Origin: Candidatus Omnitrophota bacterium
GTDB lineage: Bacteria > Omnitrophota > Gorgyraeia > Aquiviventales > Aquiviventaceae
Assembly (NCBI GenBank): GCA_016193195.1
Contig: JACPSQ010000076.1
Location: 1 to 5,085, forward strand
Direction: 5' to 3'
Length of the DNA stretch: 5,085 nt
Notes under the pieces: model-generated
Database searches by the model: none
Seen by the model: only the letters and a program-made list of their open reading frames with translations
Told to the model about the DNA's origin: nothing
In this document: positions 1 to 4,789 of the stretch, in pieces
Layout: every line of letters begins with the position of its first letter
Position numbering within the stretch: position 1 is the stretch's first letter
Translations under genes and position numbers: made by a program

Positions 1-38
1 CAGACGCACCGGCTGGCGCGTCGCCTCGACAGGCAGGT

Positions 39-113
39 GATGGCATCCCACCACCTGTCTGGCAGCCGAAGGCTGCCTTCTGGTCTTTTATTGAGACAGG
101 TGGTGGGATCATC
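39..113. repeat. Nested inverted repeat downstream of tilS
   Basis: A perfect 16-bp inverted repeat has arms at 45-60 (ATCCCACCACCTGTCT) and 94-109. A further 4 bp pair outside it (39-42 with 110-113) across a 2-nt bulge at 43-44. A second hairpin (61-77, 7-bp stem GGCAGCC, GAA loop) is nested inside and starts on the base after the left arm. No T-run follows the outer stem on either strand, so the outer stem is not a classical terminator. It could be an mRNA 3'-end stabiliser below tilS or a copy of an intergenic palindrome family. The structure is read directly from the sequence; the role is inferred. Confidence 0.7.
61..90 (+). terminator. Possible intrinsic terminator, plus strand
   Basis: A 7-bp GC-rich stem (61-67 with 71-77, loop GAA) is followed on the plus strand by a T-rich tract, TTCTGGTCTTTTATT (78-92). 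That is the layout of a rho-independent terminator for a plus-strand gene lying to the left of the window. The T-tract is interrupted, and the hairpin sits inside a larger inverted repeat, so it may instead be one part of that structure. On the minus strand, the direction of tilS, no T-run follows the stem. Confidence 0.4.
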
Positions 114-149
114 GCTCGTTCCTTATCAGGGGGTTCATGTTTCTGACGG

Positions 150-1229
150 TTAGTATACCGCGACTGTCGAGGAAGGCGCAAGCTGGGCAGGACCCGGTGT
201 TGCATGGGCCGGCTGAGGCGGAACCGTTGCATGCTCGAAGAGCACCCTCTCCTCTCCCCGTCGTAGCTGCACGCCGCCGGGGAGGCCGAGCAGGGTCCCC
301 ACTGGACGCTCGAAAAACAGCCGCTCAACCTCCACCCAGTGTCTGAACTCAAACGCCGCCAGATCGCCGCGGATGCGCAGAACCGATTGACGCACGAGCT
401 GGCGCTGGAGCGCCTTCGGCTGGCGCCTGAACATCGCAACCGAGAGGGCCACCTGCGCCGGCGTCCTCTCCTTGGCCATGCGCTTCCACTGTCGCCCTGC
501 CGCTTCCTGCAGGTAGGCGTAGTCCCACTGGCTCAGCTGCGCCAGCTGCACCAGCCCCTTCTTGATGTTCGGGTTGTAGTCCTGCTCAAGGAGCGGCAGC
601 AACTCCCGGCGGATCCGATTCCGGATGAACCGGCGATCGTCGTTCGTTGGATCCTCGCGATGGGCAAGGCCCGCTTCCTGGAGGTGCGCCATCACCTCCC
701 GACGCCACACCTCAAGCAGAGGACGAACCAGCCACACGCCGTCATCCAGTCGGCGCTTGATCGGAATCGCGCACAGCCCCGTGAGGCCCGTCCCCCGCAC
801 GAGGCGCATGAGCACCGTCTCGGCCTGGTCGTCCGCCGTGTGAGCGAGGGCGACGCACCCGGCGCTGTTGCGACGGGCGACATCGAGCAGGAACTCATAT
901 CGGAGCCGCCGAGCCCCGTCTTCCAGCGACCAACCCCGGCGCTCACAGATGGCGCCGACATCCCGCCGCTCAATCGTCGTCGGAACGCCGCACCGCGCCC
1001 CGAGTTCTCGGACAAAGCCCGCATCCTCAGACGAGCCCTGACGCAGGTTGTGATCCAGATGGGCGATGTGGATGGCGGGTTTCAAGGTTGGCCGCAGGCC
1101 TAGCAGGACGTGGAGCAGCGCGACGGAGTCAGCCCCACCGGAGACCGCCACCACGATCCGCTCGCGAGGCGGCACAAGGCGGTGCCTCGCGATCGTCCGG
1201 CGGACCTGGGCGATCAGGTCCTCGCTCAT
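150..1229 (-). CDS. tilS: tRNA(Ile)-lysidine synthase TilS
   Basis: This cytoplasmic ATP-dependent enzyme attaches lysine to C34 of tRNA-Ile(CAU), turning a Met-type anticodon into one that reads AUA as isoleucine. The 359-residue product has the N-type ATP pyrophosphatase P-loop SGGADS (residues 30-35), the HLDHNLR motif (57-63), RRLRYEFL (107-114), HTADDQAET (130-138), and the downstream HREDPTNDD...RNRIRRELLPLL block (190-214) typical of TilS. It is shorter than the E. coli enzyme (about 430 residues). It appears to stop near the end of the central domain and finishes in a Pro/Ala-rich tail (about 337-353), so the usual C-terminal TilS domain seems absent, as in short TilS forms such as that of Aquifex. 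The ATG lies on the base right after the stop of the upstream HEAT gene (TAAATG) and has no Shine-Dalgarno sequence, which points to translational coupling in one operon. The family call is very secure; the exact domain boundary is an estimate. Confidence 0.96.
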   Translation of the reverse strand: MSEDLIAQVRRTIARHRLVPPRERIVVAVSGGADSVALLHVLLGLRPTLKPAIHIAHLDHNLRQGSSEDAGFVRELGARCGVPTTIERRDVGAICERRGWSLEDGARRLRYEFLLDVARRNSAGCVALAHTADDQAETVLMRLVRGTGLTGLCAIPIKRRLDDGVWLVRPLLEVWRREVMAHLQEAGLAHREDPTNDDRRFIRNRIRRELLPLLEQDYNPNIKKGLVQLAQLSQWDYAYLQEAAGRQWKRMAKERTPAQVALSVAMFRRQPKALQRQLVRQSVLRIRGDLAAFEFRHWVEVERLFFERPVGTLLGLPGGVQLRRGEERVLFEHATVPPQPAHATPGPAQLAPSSTVAVY

Positions 1230-2126
1230 TTAGTAGTTGCCAAGCCGTTTCATCGCCAGCGCTAAAACCCGGCGCACGTCAGGCCGCCGCTCGCGCTTAT
1301 CCCGAATTCGAATGGCCTCCCGGGCCCTCGGATCATCGATGCGGCTGACCACATCGATCGCCGAGATGCGGACTTCGGTGCTGGCGTCGCGCAGGGCTTT
1401 GATGAATGCGGGGAGGATCTGTGGATCAGCCTGTTGGAACGCCTCCAGCCCCAGGATCGCGGCCCAACGCACCCGGGGCTGTCGATCCTTCTTCAGGGCT
1501 TGGAGGAGGAGTGGGACCGCTGCCGGACCTTCAATGGCGGCCAACGCCCGGAGGCTGTAGGCCCGCATGTCCGGGTCCCGATCCGTGACGTATTTCTGAA
1601 TGGTCTCAACCGTGCTCACCTCACGCAGCGCCTCGAGCCGAAGAAATCCCATCTGCCGCTCGTAGGGATCCTCTGACTCAAGCAACGTGACCGCTTCGGC
1701 GGCCTGGGGACTTGGCGTGGGAACCGGGGATGGCTGTGCCTCACCCCATCCCGGCTTGGGAGCAGCAAGCAGCAAGCAGGCGCCGACCATGATGGCGCGG
1801 GTTCTCTCGTGCCTGCGCCGATATTCGTGGCGGAGGATGGCTTTCTGCTTCTCCAACTGGCGCTCAAGTTCCGCGAAGGCTTCGCGAATGGAACTTCCCG
1901 CCTCGCGCCGTTCCTCATGGGCCGCCACGGTGTGGCCAGGCACATGGCACGTCAGGGAGGTCCGGTAGAGCTTGTGCGCGCCGTTCTCCTCAAAGAGCAC
2001 GTGCAGGGAGACGGCCTCGTCAGGGAAGTGCTTCAGCTTGTTGCCCAATCGGTCAATCAACTCCTCCAGGAGACGCTGGACATGCCCTCTTGGGCCGACG
2101 TGCTTGAGCTCAATCATCCGTTTCAT
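1230..2126 (-). CDS. HPF-like (S30AE) domain protein with C-terminal HEAT repeats
   Basis: The 298-residue product has three parts. Residues 1-105 resemble the S30AE/HPF family of ribosome-hibernation factors: a beta strand and helix (MIELKHVG, then HVQRLLEELIDRLGNKLKHF), strands VSLHVLFEE, LYRTSLTCHVPG and HTVAAHEE, and a long basic helix (about 78-110) rich in Glu, Arg and Lys. Residues 111-142 hold a short hydrophobic run (AIMVGACLLLAA), then GWGEA and a Pro-rich linker. Residues 143-298 contain four to five HEAT/PBS-lyase-type helical repeats of about 31 residues with DxDPxxRxxAxxAL-like spacing (for example DRDPDMRAYSLRALAAI, 182-198). The start is the ATG at 2126, preceded by GAGGAG (2133-2138) with a 6-nt spacer and a sigma70-like promoter. 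It is the first gene of an operon with tilS, with zero spacing. The HPF resemblance suggests ribosome or RNA binding, and HEAT repeats usually mediate protein contacts. The combination is unfamiliar to me and the function is not known. The hydrophobic run after Met113 looks like a signal peptide, so an internal start for a separate exported HEAT protein cannot be excluded. Confidence 0.85.
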   Translation of the reverse strand: MKRMIELKHVGPRGHVQRLLEELIDRLGNKLKHFPDEAVSLHVLFEENGAHKLYRTSLTCHVPGHTVAAHEERREAGSSIREAFAELERQLEKQKAILRHEYRRRHERTRAIMVGACLLLAAPKPGWGEAQPSPVPTPSPQAAEAVTLLESEDPYERQMGFLRLEALREVSTVETIQKYVTDRDPDMRAYSLRALAAIEGPAAVPLLLQALKKDRQPRVRWAAILGLEAFQQADPQILPAFIKALRDASTEVRISAIDVVSRIDDPRAREAIRIRDKRERRPDVRRVLALAMKRLGNY

Positions 2127-2132
2127 GCGTTG

Positions 2133-2138
2133 CTCCTC
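2133..2138 (-). promoter_or_regulatory. Shine-Dalgarno site of the HPF-HEAT gene
   Basis: GAGGAG lies 6 nt upstream of the ATG at 2126, an almost ideal ribosome binding site. It fixes the start at this ATG rather than at the second in-frame Met (codon 4). The downstream gene, tilS, has no comparable site, so the pair probably shares this strong initiation point through coupling. Confidence 0.75.
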
Positions 2139-2169
2139 AGGGCCGTTCTCAATTCAATGGAACCGACTT

Positions 2170-2198
2170 ATGATACGCGTTTTTGGCCAGGGAGACAA
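2170..2198 (-). promoter_or_regulatory. Sigma70-like promoter of the HPF-HEAT/tilS operon
   Basis: On the minus strand, TTGTCT (-35, 2193-2198) and TATCAT (-10, 2170-2175) are separated by exactly 17 bp. They match the consensus at 4/6 and 5/6 positions. The expected transcript start is near 2163, giving a leader of about 35 nt before the ATG at 2126. The promoter begins directly behind the terminator of the preceding operon, which supports a transcription-unit boundary here. Confidence 0.6.
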
Positions 2199-2200
2199 TG

Positions 2201-2235
2201 AAAACGCCGAGCTGCCACCCCTCTGCAGCTCGGCG
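2201..2235 (-). terminator. Intrinsic terminator of the kinase/regulator operon
   Basis: An 11-bp perfect GC-rich stem (CGCCGAGCTGC at 2205-2215 with its complement at 2225-2235, 9-nt loop) is followed on the minus strand by TTTT (2201-2204) and then CATTGT. It lies 23 nt past the response-regulator stop codon, in the right direction to end that operon. The T-run is short but the stem is strong. Confidence 0.8.
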
Positions 2236-2258
2236 GTAGAACCCACACCCAAAACGCC

Positions 2259-2681
2259 TCAGGCGTCTCCGGTCGCTCGACCCGATTCTTCCTGCTGTGA
2301 CAACGCCAGTGCCACCTGGATTTTCTGCAAGAGATCCTTCGTCTCGTACGGCTTCTCGATGTGGGACACAGCACCCAACCGGAAGGAAGCGGCGATGCCC
2401 TGCTCGCCCCGCCTGGCGGTCACCATGATCACCGGGATGTCTTTCATATCCTGGTCGTCTCGCAGGCGTCGCAGGATCTCATGACCGCTCATCTTCGGCA
2501 TGAGGATATCCAGCAGGATGACGTCTGGCTGCTGGACCTTCGCGAGGATCAGGCCCTCTTCGCCGTTCGCGGCCGTTACGACGCGGTAGCCCTCGCGTTC
2601 CAAGAGCAGCTTCGCGAGCTTACGCGCGTTGGCCTCATCGTCAATCATGAGGACGGTCCGCCGATGCAGATCCTTTTCCAT
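2259..2681 (-). CDS. Single-domain response regulator (CheY-like receiver)
   Basis: The 140-residue product is a lone receiver domain that takes phosphate from a histidine kinase. Visible residues are the acidic pocket D14-D15 (LMIDDE), phospho-acceptor D58 (VILLDILMP), switch Thr88 (IMVTA) and Lys110 (IEKP). After residue 120 there is only a helix and a short polar tail, with no DNA-binding or enzymatic output domain. I place the start at the ATG at 2681 because the receiver fold begins a few residues later. The in-frame extension upstream to 2951 reads through the kinase gene in another frame and is low-complexity Arg/Gly. The gene starts 8 nt after the kinase stop without a clear Shine-Dalgarno, so it is probably translated by coupling. 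It most likely relays phosphate within the pathway or acts by protein contact, as CheY, Spo0F or DivK do; the target is not in the window. Confidence 0.92.
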   Translation of the reverse strand: MEKDLHRRTVLMIDDEANARKLAKLLLEREGYRVVTAANGEEGLILAKVQQPDVILLDILMPKMSGHEILRRLRDDQDMKDIPVIMVTARRGEQGIAASFRLGAVSHIEKPYETKDLLQKIQVALALSQQEESGRATGDA

Positions 2682-2689
2682 GCCGACGC

Positions 2690-4297
2690 TCACGTGGATA
2701 TCCGGCTCGACGCTGATCCCTCCCCGTCTCGGTCCCGAGCCGGGGTGACGGGCAACGTGATCACGGCTTTCGTGCCTTTCCCTTCTTCGCTCTCGAGGGC
2801 AATCGTGCCGCCATGGCCTTCCACGATGGCCGCCGTAATCGTCAACCCCAACCCGATCCCCTCCCCCGGCGGCTTGGTGGTAAAGAACGGATGGAACACC
2901 TTGGGCAGGATCTCCTTGGGGATCCCGGTCCCCGTATCCTCGACCTCGCACACCAGGACGGTTTGGCCCGGCCGGAACGCATCGGCAGATCGTAACCCAA
3001 TCCTGCGGCCCGGCTCCGCGAGTCTCCTCAGGTAGCTGCGGATGGACAACCGGCCGCCGGCGGGCATGGCCGCAAACGCGTTCAGGATCAGGTTGATCAA
3101 CACCTGCTGCATCTGATTTTCATCCAGCAGAACGAGCGGCACATCGTCCGCCACGTCCTTCATCAGGTGGATGCCCTTCTCGGCCGCTTGGGCCTGCACG
3201 AGCGCCAGCGAGGCGTCGATCACCGATGCGATGGACGTCGGCTTGAGCTCGAGCGGGGTGGGCCGTGAAAAATCCAAGAGCCCGCGGATGATCTTGTCCG
3301 ACGTCATGACCGCCTCTCGGATCACCTGCAAGATCTCAGTCTGCTGAGCGCCTCGTGATTGGAGCTCAGGCTCCAGGTAATTCACGCACTGGAGGATGAT
3401 CCCCAAGGGGTTCCTGACCTCATGGGCGATGCCGCTGGCCAACTGCCCGACCGCGGCCATCTTCTCCGCCTGGATCAACATCGCCTGGGTCCGTTTCAGC
3501 TCCTGGTACGCCTCGTCCAGTTCCGCCGCCCGCTTCCTCTCCGCGGCAGCGGCGGCAGCAGCGAGCTCCCGCTCTCGCTGCTCCATCTGCTTGCGCTCGG
3601 TAATGTCAATGAGGTAGCTGCGGATCAGGTTGCTCTGTGGGTAGTATGAGATGTGCTGCTCGTAGATCCTGACCCGATAGGGCACCTCCCGGGTGAGGGA
3701 TTTGGCCCCGCTGCGCTGAAGCCGCTCCGCCACATCTTTCAAGCCCCACAGGACGGGGTGCGTCGCCGCCGATCCGAAGAGGTCTGTAAACTGCGTCCGG
3801 GCGGCTCGATTCAGATAGGTGATCACGCCCGTCCCATCGGTCTCAAGGATTGGATCGGGGCTCTGCTCGAGAAATGAGGCGAGCCGGATGAGCTCGCCTT
3901 CCTCCCGCCGACGCTCGATGGCATAGCGCATCGAGCGCACCAAGAGGTTCGGGTAGACCTTGATGTACCGTTTGACCAGATAGTCCTGAACCCCTTTCTG
4001 CAAGGCCTTGATGGCCATCCCCTCATCGTCTAACGCGGTCAAGACGATGATCGGCACCCCTTCCGCCTGCGCGTGGACCTTGGCAACCGTCTCCAGCCCC
4101 TGACTGTCCGGCAACTGCAGGTCGGTCAGGATGAGGTCGATCCCTCCGCGGGCAAGGCGCTCCAGGCCTTTCGAAACCCGGTCAACCCACTCGATCGCAA
4201 ACAAGGTGTGGGCGGTGTCGCCCAACGCCTCTTGCATCAACCGGGCGTCCTGCGGGTCATCCTCGATCAGCAGCACGTTGATGTGTCCGTCGTCCAT
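2690..4297 (-). CDS. Soluble REC-PAS sensor histidine kinase
   Basis: The 535-residue product has an N-terminal receiver domain (about 7-125: E12-D13-D14 pocket, phospho-Asp D59 in ILTDLQLPD, T87, K109). A PAS-type sensor domain follows (about 137-232, ending YLIDITERK), then a coiled coil (233-283) with an Ala run at 246-252. Next come the HisKA dimerisation domain with phospho-His H292 (GIAHEVRNPLG) and the HATPase domain: N-box N402/N406 in INLILNAFAA, DTGTG 454-458, FHPFFTT 468-474, and G2 loop GEGIGLGL 478-485. No transmembrane segment or signal peptide is visible, so it is cytoplasmic and probably senses an internal cue, or is itself controlled through its receiver by another kinase. 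I choose the ATG at 4297, which has AAAGGG (4307-4312) 9 nt upstream. A longer TTG start at 4336 would add 13 residues outside the fold and would place the start upstream of the candidate -10 box. The neighbouring lone receiver is the probable phosphate partner. The stimulus cannot be read from the sequence. Confidence 0.95.
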   Translation of the reverse strand: MDDGHINVLLIEDDPQDARLMQEALGDTAHTLFAIEWVDRVSKGLERLARGGIDLILTDLQLPDSQGLETVAKVHAQAEGVPIIVLTALDDEGMAIKALQKGVQDYLVKRYIKVYPNLLVRSMRYAIERRREEGELIRLASFLEQSPDPILETDGTGVITYLNRAARTQFTDLFGSAATHPVLWGLKDVAERLQRSGAKSLTREVPYRVRIYEQHISYYPQSNLIRSYLIDITERKQMEQRERELAAAAAAAERKRAAELDEAYQELKRTQAMLIQAEKMAAVGQLASGIAHEVRNPLGIILQCVNYLEPELQSRGAQQTEILQVIREAVMTSDKIIRGLLDFSRPTPLELKPTSIASVIDASLALVQAQAAEKGIHLMKDVADDVPLVLLDENQMQQVLINLILNAFAAMPAGGRLSIRSYLRRLAEPGRRIGLRSADAFRPGQTVLVCEVEDTGTGIPKEILPKVFHPFFTTKPPGEGIGLGLTITAAIVEGHGGTIALESEEGKGTKAVITLPVTPARDRDGEGSASSRIST

Positions 4298-4316
4298 CCC
4301 TTCAATCCCTTTAGAA

Positions 4317-4325
4317 AGTATATCA
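4317..4325 (-). promoter_or_regulatory. Candidate extended -10 promoter of the kinase operon
   Basis: The minus strand reads TGATATACT, an extended -10 (TG-N-TATACT, 5/6 to TATAAT), about 20 nt upstream of the ATG at 4297. No good -35 lies 17 bp further up, which an extended -10 can tolerate. TTGTCA (4331-4336) is a fair -35 but would pair only with the poor TAAAGG. If the extended -10 is used, the leader is very short, with the Shine-Dalgarno near the 5' end. The local AT-rich patch (4313-4363) contrasts with the GC-rich surroundings. Confidence 0.4.
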
Positions 4326-4363
4326 TGTCTTGACAAAAACTACGGCCTGTTCAGCAAATAATA

Positions 4364-4384
4364 GGGGAAGAACTGACGGGGGAG
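4364..4384. repeat. Degenerate copy of the tRNA 3'-end repeat
   Basis: GAAGAACTGACGGGGGAG (4367-4384) matches the start of the repeat at the true tRNA end (4709-4726) at 16 of 18 bases. It lies 40 bp from the next copy rather than about 150. It looks like a decayed outermost unit of the array, bordering the kinase promoter region. Confidence 0.45.
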
Positions 4385-4391
4385 TGGCCGC

Positions 4392-4432
4392 ATCCCTCCT
4401 CGAAGAGAGGAACTGGCGGCGGAGGGATTCGG
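4392..4432. repeat. tRNA 3'-end repeat, copy 1
   Basis: These 41 bp are identical to 4541-4581. They include the 18-bp tRNA 3'-end core (4414-4431) and an inverted copy of the T-arm bases: ATCCCTCC at 4392-4399 pairs with GGAGGGAT at 4421-4428. The match to the tRNA stops at T-loop position C56, the same point as in copy 2. Confidence 0.85.
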
Positions 4433-4440
4433 CCCCTCCA

Positions 4441-4457
4441 TCCCGCCTGCGGCGGGA
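4441..4457. repeat. Spacer hairpin, unit 1 (first)
   Basis: TCCCGCC (4441-4447) pairs perfectly with 4451-4457 around a TGC loop. The same place in unit 2 carries a hairpin of different sequence (4589-4609), while the flanking CCTCC and CTCCGGT blocks are conserved. Confidence 0.7.
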
Positions 4458-4485
4458 CTCCGGTGGCCGCCCGCGGCTCGGTGGT

Positions 4486-4507
4486 CGCGACGCTCCTGAG
4501 CGTCGCG
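4486..4507. repeat. Spacer hairpin, unit 1 (second)
   Basis: A 10-bp perfect stem (4486-4495 with 4498-4507) closes over CT. No T-run follows on either strand, so it is not an intrinsic terminator. The corresponding part of unit 2 (about 4639-4662) is alignable but much less palindromic. Confidence 0.65.
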
Positions 4508-4530
4508 TCGCGTCCATCTGGGGCTCGCCG

Positions 4531-4581
4531 CTCCCTTCGAATCCCTCCTCGAAGAGAGGAACTGGCGGCGGAGGGATTCGG
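4531..4581. repeat. tRNA 3'-end repeat, copy 2
   Basis: The 18-bp tRNA core lies at 4563-4580. The inverted T-arm copy is an 11-bp perfect pair (CGAATCCCTCC at 4538-4548 with 4570-4580). The left part CTCCCTTCGAATCCCTCC is identical to that flanking the true tRNA end at 4683-4700. Confidence 0.85.
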
Positions 4582-4588
4582 TGCCTCC

Positions 4589-4609
4589 GCCATTCGCTTC
4601 GCTCATGGC
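4589..4609. repeat. Spacer hairpin, unit 2
   Basis: GCCAT (4589-4593) pairs with ATGGC (4605-4609) around an inner CGCTTCGC-containing loop. It occupies the same place as the 4441-4457 hairpin of unit 1 but with unrelated stem sequence. Confidence 0.5.
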
Positions 4610-4682
4610 TCCGGTCACCGCCCGGCCCTCCCAAGGAAGTCGCGGCTCCTATTCGTCGCCGCTCCCTGGATTCTGGTCGGGC

Positions 4683-4733
4683 CTCCCTTCGAATCCCTCC
4701 ACTAGAGAGAAGAACTGGCGGCGGAGGGATTCG
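4683..4733. repeat. tRNA 3'-end repeat, copy 3 (the real tRNA end)
   Basis: This copy contains the functional tRNA 3' end (4716-4733) plus its downstream flank. It differs from copy 2 in the linker (ACTAGAGAGAAGAAC in place of TCGAAGAGAGGAAC). The inverted pair here is 13 bp (TTCGAATCCCTCC at 4688-4700 with 4723-4735), the longest in the array, because the tRNA T-loop bases extend it. Confidence 0.85.
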
Positions 4734-4789
4734 AACCCCCGACACGCGGATTATGATTCCGCTGCTCTAACCAACTGAGCTACGCCGCC
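4716..4789 (-). tRNA. tRNA with anticodon CAU (tRNA-Met or tRNA-Ile2)
   Basis: The 74-nt gene folds as a complete cloverleaf: acceptor GGCGGCG paired with CGCCGCC, D-arm GCTC/GAGC with AGTTGGTTA loop, anticodon stem GCGGA/TCCGC with loop ATCATAA (anticodon CAT at positions 34-36), a 5-nt variable loop GTGTC, T-arm with TTCGAAT loop, and discriminator A73. CCA is not encoded (GTTCTT follows), so it must be added enzymatically. CAU is shared by elongator Met, initiator Met and the TilS-modified Ile2. The paired 1-72 end argues against an initiator. The acceptor and D-arm resemble elongator Met, but Ile2 cannot be excluded from sequence alone. The 5' half overlaps the end of the larE frame, and the 3' end is the parent sequence of the downstream repeats. 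Confidence 0.95.

Larger units (their letters stand above)
4340..4715. repeat. Tandem ~150-bp repeat array derived from the tRNA 3' end
   Basis: This stretch between the kinase operon and the tRNA has no credible gene. It holds an imperfect tandem array. The core TGGCGGCGGAGGGATTCG, identical to the last 18 nt of the tRNA read on the plus strand, occurs at 4414-4431 and 4563-4580, and in the tRNA itself at 4716-4733 (spacings 149 and 153 bp). The flanking bases are also shared: CTCCCTTCGAATCCCTCC precedes the core at 4531 and 4683. The spacers (about 4432-4530 and 4581-4682) are diverged but alignable, with shared CCTCC, CTCCGGT, CCGCCCG and GTCGCG blocks, and they hold hairpins. Open frames on both strands are by-products of the GC-rich repeats. 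No integrase, transposase or terminator is visible. Confidence 0.85.

Noticed and set aside
1..112. Minus-strand open frame from an ATG at 112 to the left edge, with AAGGA upstream
   Set aside because: The start signal is plausible, but the 37 codons seen are set almost entirely by the nested palindrome, the peptide matches nothing I know (it does not resemble FtsH, a common tilS neighbour), and the frame is cut by the window edge.
339..1103. 254-codon open frame on the plus strand
   Set aside because: It lies wholly antisense to tilS, whose motifs are intact. Its product has no recognisable domain, and long antisense frames are common in GC-rich genes.
1616..1945. Frameshift in the HPF-HEAT gene suggested by a minus-strand frame of 109 codons
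   Set aside because: The main frame is continuous with sensible protein on both sides. The other frame is Arg/Ser/Pro-rich shadow sequence.
2682..2951. N-terminal extension of the response regulator into the kinase gene
   Set aside because: The extra 90 residues are Arg/Gly-rich read-through of the kinase in another frame. The receiver fold starts just after the ATG at 2681.
2361..3035. 224-codon open frame on the plus strand
   Set aside because: It is antisense to the response regulator and the end of the kinase. It has no domain and no convincing start signal.
4298..4336. Upstream TTG start for the kinase
   Set aside because: It adds 13 residues outside the receiver fold, is a rare start, and lies upstream of the candidate -10. 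The ATG at 4297 has a well-spaced AAAGGG.
4486..4507. Terminator for the tRNA transcript
   Set aside because: The stem is strong but no T-run follows on the minus strand. The only T5 run (4334-4338) has no hairpin before it.
4364..4733. CRISPR array
   Set aside because: Repeats are too few, spacers are about 100 bp, spacers are related to each other, and the repeat core is tRNA sequence.
4323..4778. Several open frames on both strands across the repeat array and tRNA
   Set aside because: They are translations of the GC-rich repeats and of the tRNA itself. Peptides such as GGGGIRTPDTRIM or RRRDSNPRHADYD are well-known false genes produced by tRNA sequence.
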